Origin: Glandiceps talaboti
Taxonomy: Eukaryota > Hemichordata > Enteropneusta > Spengelidae
Direction of reading: 5' to 3'
DNA: 64,000 nt
Assembly (NCBI RefSeq): GCF_964340395.1
Contig: NC_135549.1
Location: forward strand, 12,622,342-12,686,341
In this document: positions 59,800-64,000 of the stretch, piece by piece
Position numbering within the stretch: the first letter of the stretch is position 1
How the letters are laid out: each line of letters starts with the position of its first letter
Translations under genes and position numbers: made by a program
Notes under the pieces: model-generated
What the model saw: the letters and a program-made list of their open reading frames with translations, nothing else
The model's database searches: none
Told to the model about the DNA's origin: nothing

Positions 59800-60075
59800 T
59801 CTAAGCAATAATACATTAAAACCAGGGTATACATTCTAGTCCAAGAGATAGCTAGTCCAAGCTGTTTGCAATAATGAATTAAAGCTTGGTATACATTCTA
59901 GTCCAAGCAATAGCACATTAAAACCAGGGTATACAATTTATAGTCCAAGTGATAATGCACTGAAACCAGGGTATACTTTCTAGTCCAAGCAATAGCAGAT
60001 AAAAAAAAGGAGGGTATACGTTCTAGTTCAAGCAATAGCACATTAAAACTAGGGTATACCAGGGTATATATAAAT
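59800..60075. repeat. About 40-bp degenerate minisatellite, 6-7 copies
   Basis: Units contain AGTCCAAGCAATAGCACATT and AAAACCAGGGTATACATTCT, with variable length. Confidence 0.85.
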
Positions 60076-61062
60076 TTAGTCTGTCTACAGCATATTTTAT
60101 GACATTGTTACACTTGTCCACAATATTAATATTACCCAGTGATAGTGAAAGAAGACCAGTGAAGTCACATTAACCAGCAATGTAGGTAGACAAAGCCTAT
60201 AAATTGTACTCTCACTACAAAATGTTGTCTGATATTTTTCTCCTAAAGTTTTATACTTGATACTGAAAGCCCTAGGAAGAAAGTTTGACATAAATTCTTC
60301 CAGTTTGTCTGTGTACGTGGTGAGATCAATAGTTCAATGTAGGATAAAAAAATCATTCTTACCCACGCACCCACGCACCCACTCCCCCACCCCCACCCCC
60401 CCACCCACCCCCATAGCTCTTTATTGACACTAAATTTACTGTATTTTAGTGCCATGAATACTATCGTGAAAAATCTTCCATATCTCATTTTGGCCGTCAT
60501 GTAAGCATATAATTTTTACAACAGACACTGGTATTGAAGATAGATCAGGAAAGTGATAAATTCACCAACATGGTGAAAGGAAATGTTTGATGGGTCAATG
60601 AACAGTGAAGGGCATATATCACATGATTTACATAACAATAACTTACACTTGCATAACAATAGTAGTGTAGGACAGTGTTGAATATGTTGTATTATAGTGA
60701 TAAAAATGAAGGGTGGTACACCTGACTGAACATCTGGGTCTTAAAACATACCAGTACACCATCAATTCTGGACTGCTACATAGGACAGCAAATGGTAACT
60801 GCTACATATATAAATATATGTTATGAATTATGCATTACATAATGATATATGAACTATATTTCAAGTTGTAATATTAATCTAATATCCCCTGAAGGTTTTT
60901 GCGAAAGACATCTTTGATTAGGTCCATCAACATCCTTCAACGATAATTGTTCCAATTAAAAAAGCCTGCATGCATCAAAAAATTAATCAGAATTTAAAAC
61001 GAGACTTTTATATAAGTGATCCCATGTTATAAATTGACAAGTTAACATGTAGGAATATAAAC
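60076..61062. other. Probable 5' intron: no gene seen
   Basis: Contains a C-rich (CACCC)n-like tract at 60361-60412. The minus-strand ORF over it reads G/W-rich low complexity. Nothing else recognised. Confidence 0.6.
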
Positions 61063-61292
61063 CTGGTAGCATAGTGGTTGCAATGTGAATGCTTTAATCA
61101 TATCCACTTATACAATATATAGGCTACAATGGATTGAATGCTCCCTAGAGAGTTGAGGAAGTATAAATTGGGGGGCCATTGTGTTGTGCCACTATAGATC
61201 CATGCCAGGAGTAATAATTGTAAAGAGCCTTGAGCACAAAGTGGGAAAGCGTTACATAAAAACCAACGTTATTCTTATTTTCATATATGAAA
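61063..61292 (+). mobile_element. tRNA-derived SINE-like element
   Basis: It starts CTGGTAGCATAGTGGTTGCA. TAGCATAGTGG fits the tRNA box A consensus (TRGYNNANNNG) and GGATTGAATGCTCC about 50 bases later is a degenerate box B. The 3' part reads TGTAAAGAGCCTTGAGCAC and AAAGCGTTACATAAAAACC, resembling the AAAGCG(C/T)TATATAAA tail seen in several deuterostome and lophotrochozoan SINEs, then an ATT-rich end. The box B fit is weak and the family is not identified. Confidence 0.45.
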
Positions 61293-63600
61293 TAGATTGA
61301 ACATTTTGGACCAGAAATACAGGGGTACAAGGTGCTGCCTCGTGGCACCCATTCACATTATTTTGGAATGTATTTGGACTGAAGACTATTATTATTAAAA
61401 TTAAAAACATAAATATACAGATATTGTCATTTAAATCTATGGATAATTATTTTGACTGAATCTATTCTTTAGATTATATATTCAGGTATTTCTGCTTTTG
61501 AATACGTTTAAAAAATCTGATAGCATTTTTTTCTAAAAACAAGGACATTAAAAGAAAGGGAAGTATGTACCTTGTATAAAATAATTTGCATACTGTACAA
61601 AGCTCCCTGGTATTACACAAGATTCGAATCTCATTAAAATTGTAAAAGGGCATTATCAGCTGAGTTAGGACATTTCTTACATGTATGAGTAAAACTTGTT
61701 TCAAATTCTACTTAAGATTACTTCTATCATGACTTGCTATATTCATCATGTGTTGGCAGAACTAAAACCTGTTATTTGGCATATACAAATCTGTGACACA
61801 AGTTACTGGAGTATACATACACTAAAACCTTATGCCATCAACTTTATTTCAACGCCAGAAGATGAATTGTTCATTATATCAAAGGCACACATCAAACATT
61901 ATACCAGCTGTCCAGTTCAATTTAAGGTTTTATCTAAACTTTTCTACTTAAGCAAAAATTCTGACTAACTCAGTGACTAGTGTCACTTGAAGTTATTGTT
62001 GTAGACATCCTAGCTTCCATTGCATCTAGACACCCTAGAACACACTGAAATGTAAAGTATGTTAATGCATCCACCCAGTGGAAGGTCTATATCTCTATGG
62101 TTAATGTTGCTTAAAAACTGGAATTAGAACTCATTTTCTAAGATTTCACTATTTTATGGCATTCATACGTCGGAATCAAGATATGACTGAGACCCAACAC
62201 TTCTATAGAATATCCCCTTAACACAATTCTATCTTTTGACACAATTTGATGTATACAGTGTCTACACACCATCTGATCAGGCCACCCTGTTTGAACCAAA
62301 GGGCCATTAACCTCTATCTATCTCTTTCATTGTTATACTGTCTAAAAGCCAACTATTCCATGTGGTTACATAAAATGACAAGATAAATGCCTGTTTTACA
62401 AGCCATTGATTCACTGGACAATTGAATAGATAACAATGATTTCAGCTGGTGTCACTTTTTTTTACATTTACAGGCTCAATAATGCTGGATACTATAATTA
62501 ATTATACCTGATGGGGTTCACTTTACGCAAAACAATTGAATTTTTTTTACACAACAATATCATCCGATAAAAATGTTTTAAATCATCCAGTAAACTTAAA
62601 CACTGTGAATGCATCATTAAACGTGTTTAACTTTTCTGAAAACTTCACTTTCATTTTGACCGTTTTAATTATTGCCTTTTTGTTCACTTTTAAAAGACCA
62701 TCCCCTCTTTAATTATAGAAAGCAAACTTTTAAGAATTGAACCAATATCTGTATCATTTTCTTTCATGGTTTAAGCTAAAACAATTTTAGTCAGCTATAT
62801 TTCCTCCTTCAAAGATTACAGATGATGGAAGCAATTCACACAGTTTCTGTGTTGCCATATCAACACTGCTGATGCCTAGATGACCTTTGACCCAAACATG
62901 GCTGACAAATCATTTGGTCTCGTATCATATGTATTTCTACAATTTTATATCTTTACTGGTGCCTTGTAAATGCTGGTGTTTTTCTTTCCAAGATCTTAAC
63001 TACAACAGATGCATTGAATTTACGACTAAACGAACTTACAAAATTATTTTGAGATATAATCTAAACCAAAGCTTTTCATTTCTTACCTGGTAACATTTAT
63101 TTAATTTCATTTTTTTAATAACGTTCGTCAATTTCATTCCATTTAAAATCAACAAAGTCCTTTAAATCCATGATTGAAAACTGCACTTGTAAATGTTCAC
63201 TGGGGGTAATTCAATACTTGGTTAAACTACATTTATATATATACAACTGAAAGGACACCATACCCCCCAAGGTTCTCATCTAATTACCATAAATCATTCA
63301 ATTCCCATCATCAGGTCAACTATCAAAATGCAGTCTTCTCCTCAGGACAGATTGCAAGGATGACAGCTAATTTGCATATTAATTTACATATAAATAACAT
63401 AGTAATTTGCATATTGTTTTGCTTAGTGACCACCATATAATATGCATGCCTTCTCCCCTCCACTGTCTATGCTTCAACACTGCAACAAACTCTGACATCT
63501 TCATTTCAACACATACACACGTGTACATTTGGGGATCAGCCATTTCTCTTCATGTGAAAGTATTATTATGATTTTGTCGTTTAAACATTACTAAAGCTCA
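61293..63600. other. Probable 5' intron: no gene seen
   Basis: AT-rich DNA with no satellite, coding domain or RNA gene that I can support. Confidence 0.6.
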
Positions 63601-63641
63601 AGGATAGCAGAACACTTGCGAAACACGGTAAAATCCTGCCA

Positions 63642-63652
63642 AACATGGCGGC
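63642..63652 (+). promoter_or_regulatory. YY1-type motif in a CpG-richer patch
   Basis: AACATGGCGGC fits the YY1 consensus AANATGGCGGC, an element common just downstream of metazoan transcription starts. The surrounding 63610-63710 has more CpG than the rest of the window. It could mark a promoter, possibly of the minus-strand filamin gene, but no first exon can be tied to it. Confidence 0.25.
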
Positions 63653-64000
63653 CTAGATGGCAAGGACGGTGTTTACATCGTGCTTTCTCTATAATAGTTG
63701 GGAGAACGCTGGAAAAGACCATAATTCACCAACTTGGAATATCACATCTAATAAATCATAACCCTAATCAGTTGAATCTCCATAAAATGTAGTCAATTAC
63801 TGCATGTCTGGGTATTTGGCCTTCAAACAGTTCTAATCATTCAATTTATGAAATGTCCTAATTTGGAACAATAAAGATGTCTGAAATGAGAAGGAATATT
63901 CCAATAATGTTATCAGTGTAGATAGAGTTACAATGTTATTGGTCTGTATATCATTATGTCAGCATGTGAAATTATAATTAAAGTATGACAGTTAAGCTGC

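Noticed and set aside
63104-63172. Short minus-strand ORF starting MDLKDFVDF near a GTAAG site
   Set aside because: It stops after 18 codons and bears no resemblance to a CH1 start, so it cannot be the missing first exon.

Overview
The window is metazoan nuclear DNA: AT-rich, intron-rich, full of microsatellites, minisatellites and small transposon-like repeats, with no bacterial-style gene packing. One protein-coding gene is recognisable, a filamin (actin cross-linking protein), on the minus strand. It runs from about 40.5 kb down to the left edge and continues past it. The single filamin with one Ig repeat fewer than vertebrates, plus the repeat content, suggests a marine invertebrate bilaterian. 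I cannot name the phylum from the sequence.

Layout in gene order (right to left). 64.0-40.5 kb: no exon found; read as 5' intron or flank with many minisatellites, a short foldback element with a 9-10 bp target duplication, a SINE-like element and the second copy of a 2.47-kb repeat. 40.5-28.2 kb: end of CH1 and all of CH2 (the actin-binding domain) in three exons; an 11.5-kb intron holds the first copy of the 2.47-kb repeat. 28-25.3 kb: filamin Ig repeats 1 and 2. 23.2-10.7 kb: twelve extra exons encoding about 1,938 residues found in no filamin I know. They comprise one 5,049-nt exon made of about twenty 72-residue (216-bp) tandem units, and eleven small exons of 19-31 codons. 10.2-0.6 kb: Ig repeats 3, 4, 5, 6, 8, 9, 10, 11, 12, 13 and the start of 14 (vertebrate numbering; no counterpart of repeat 7). 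The C-terminal repeats and dimerisation domain lie left of the window.

Every exon junction was checked by hand for AG acceptor, GT donor and codon phase. The frame stays open through all 29 exons (9,917 nt, about 3,305 codons). All twelve insert exons are phase 1-1 and multiples of three, and the repeat 2 and repeat 3 exons that flank them are also phase 1 at that junction. Any subset could therefore be skipped without a frameshift, and skipping all of them would restore an ordinary filamin repeat 2-repeat 3 linker.

The main discovery candidate is this large, expandable, modular, phosphosite-rich insert in the rod of an actin cross-linker, probably a length-variable linker or spring. Its protein-level function is inference.
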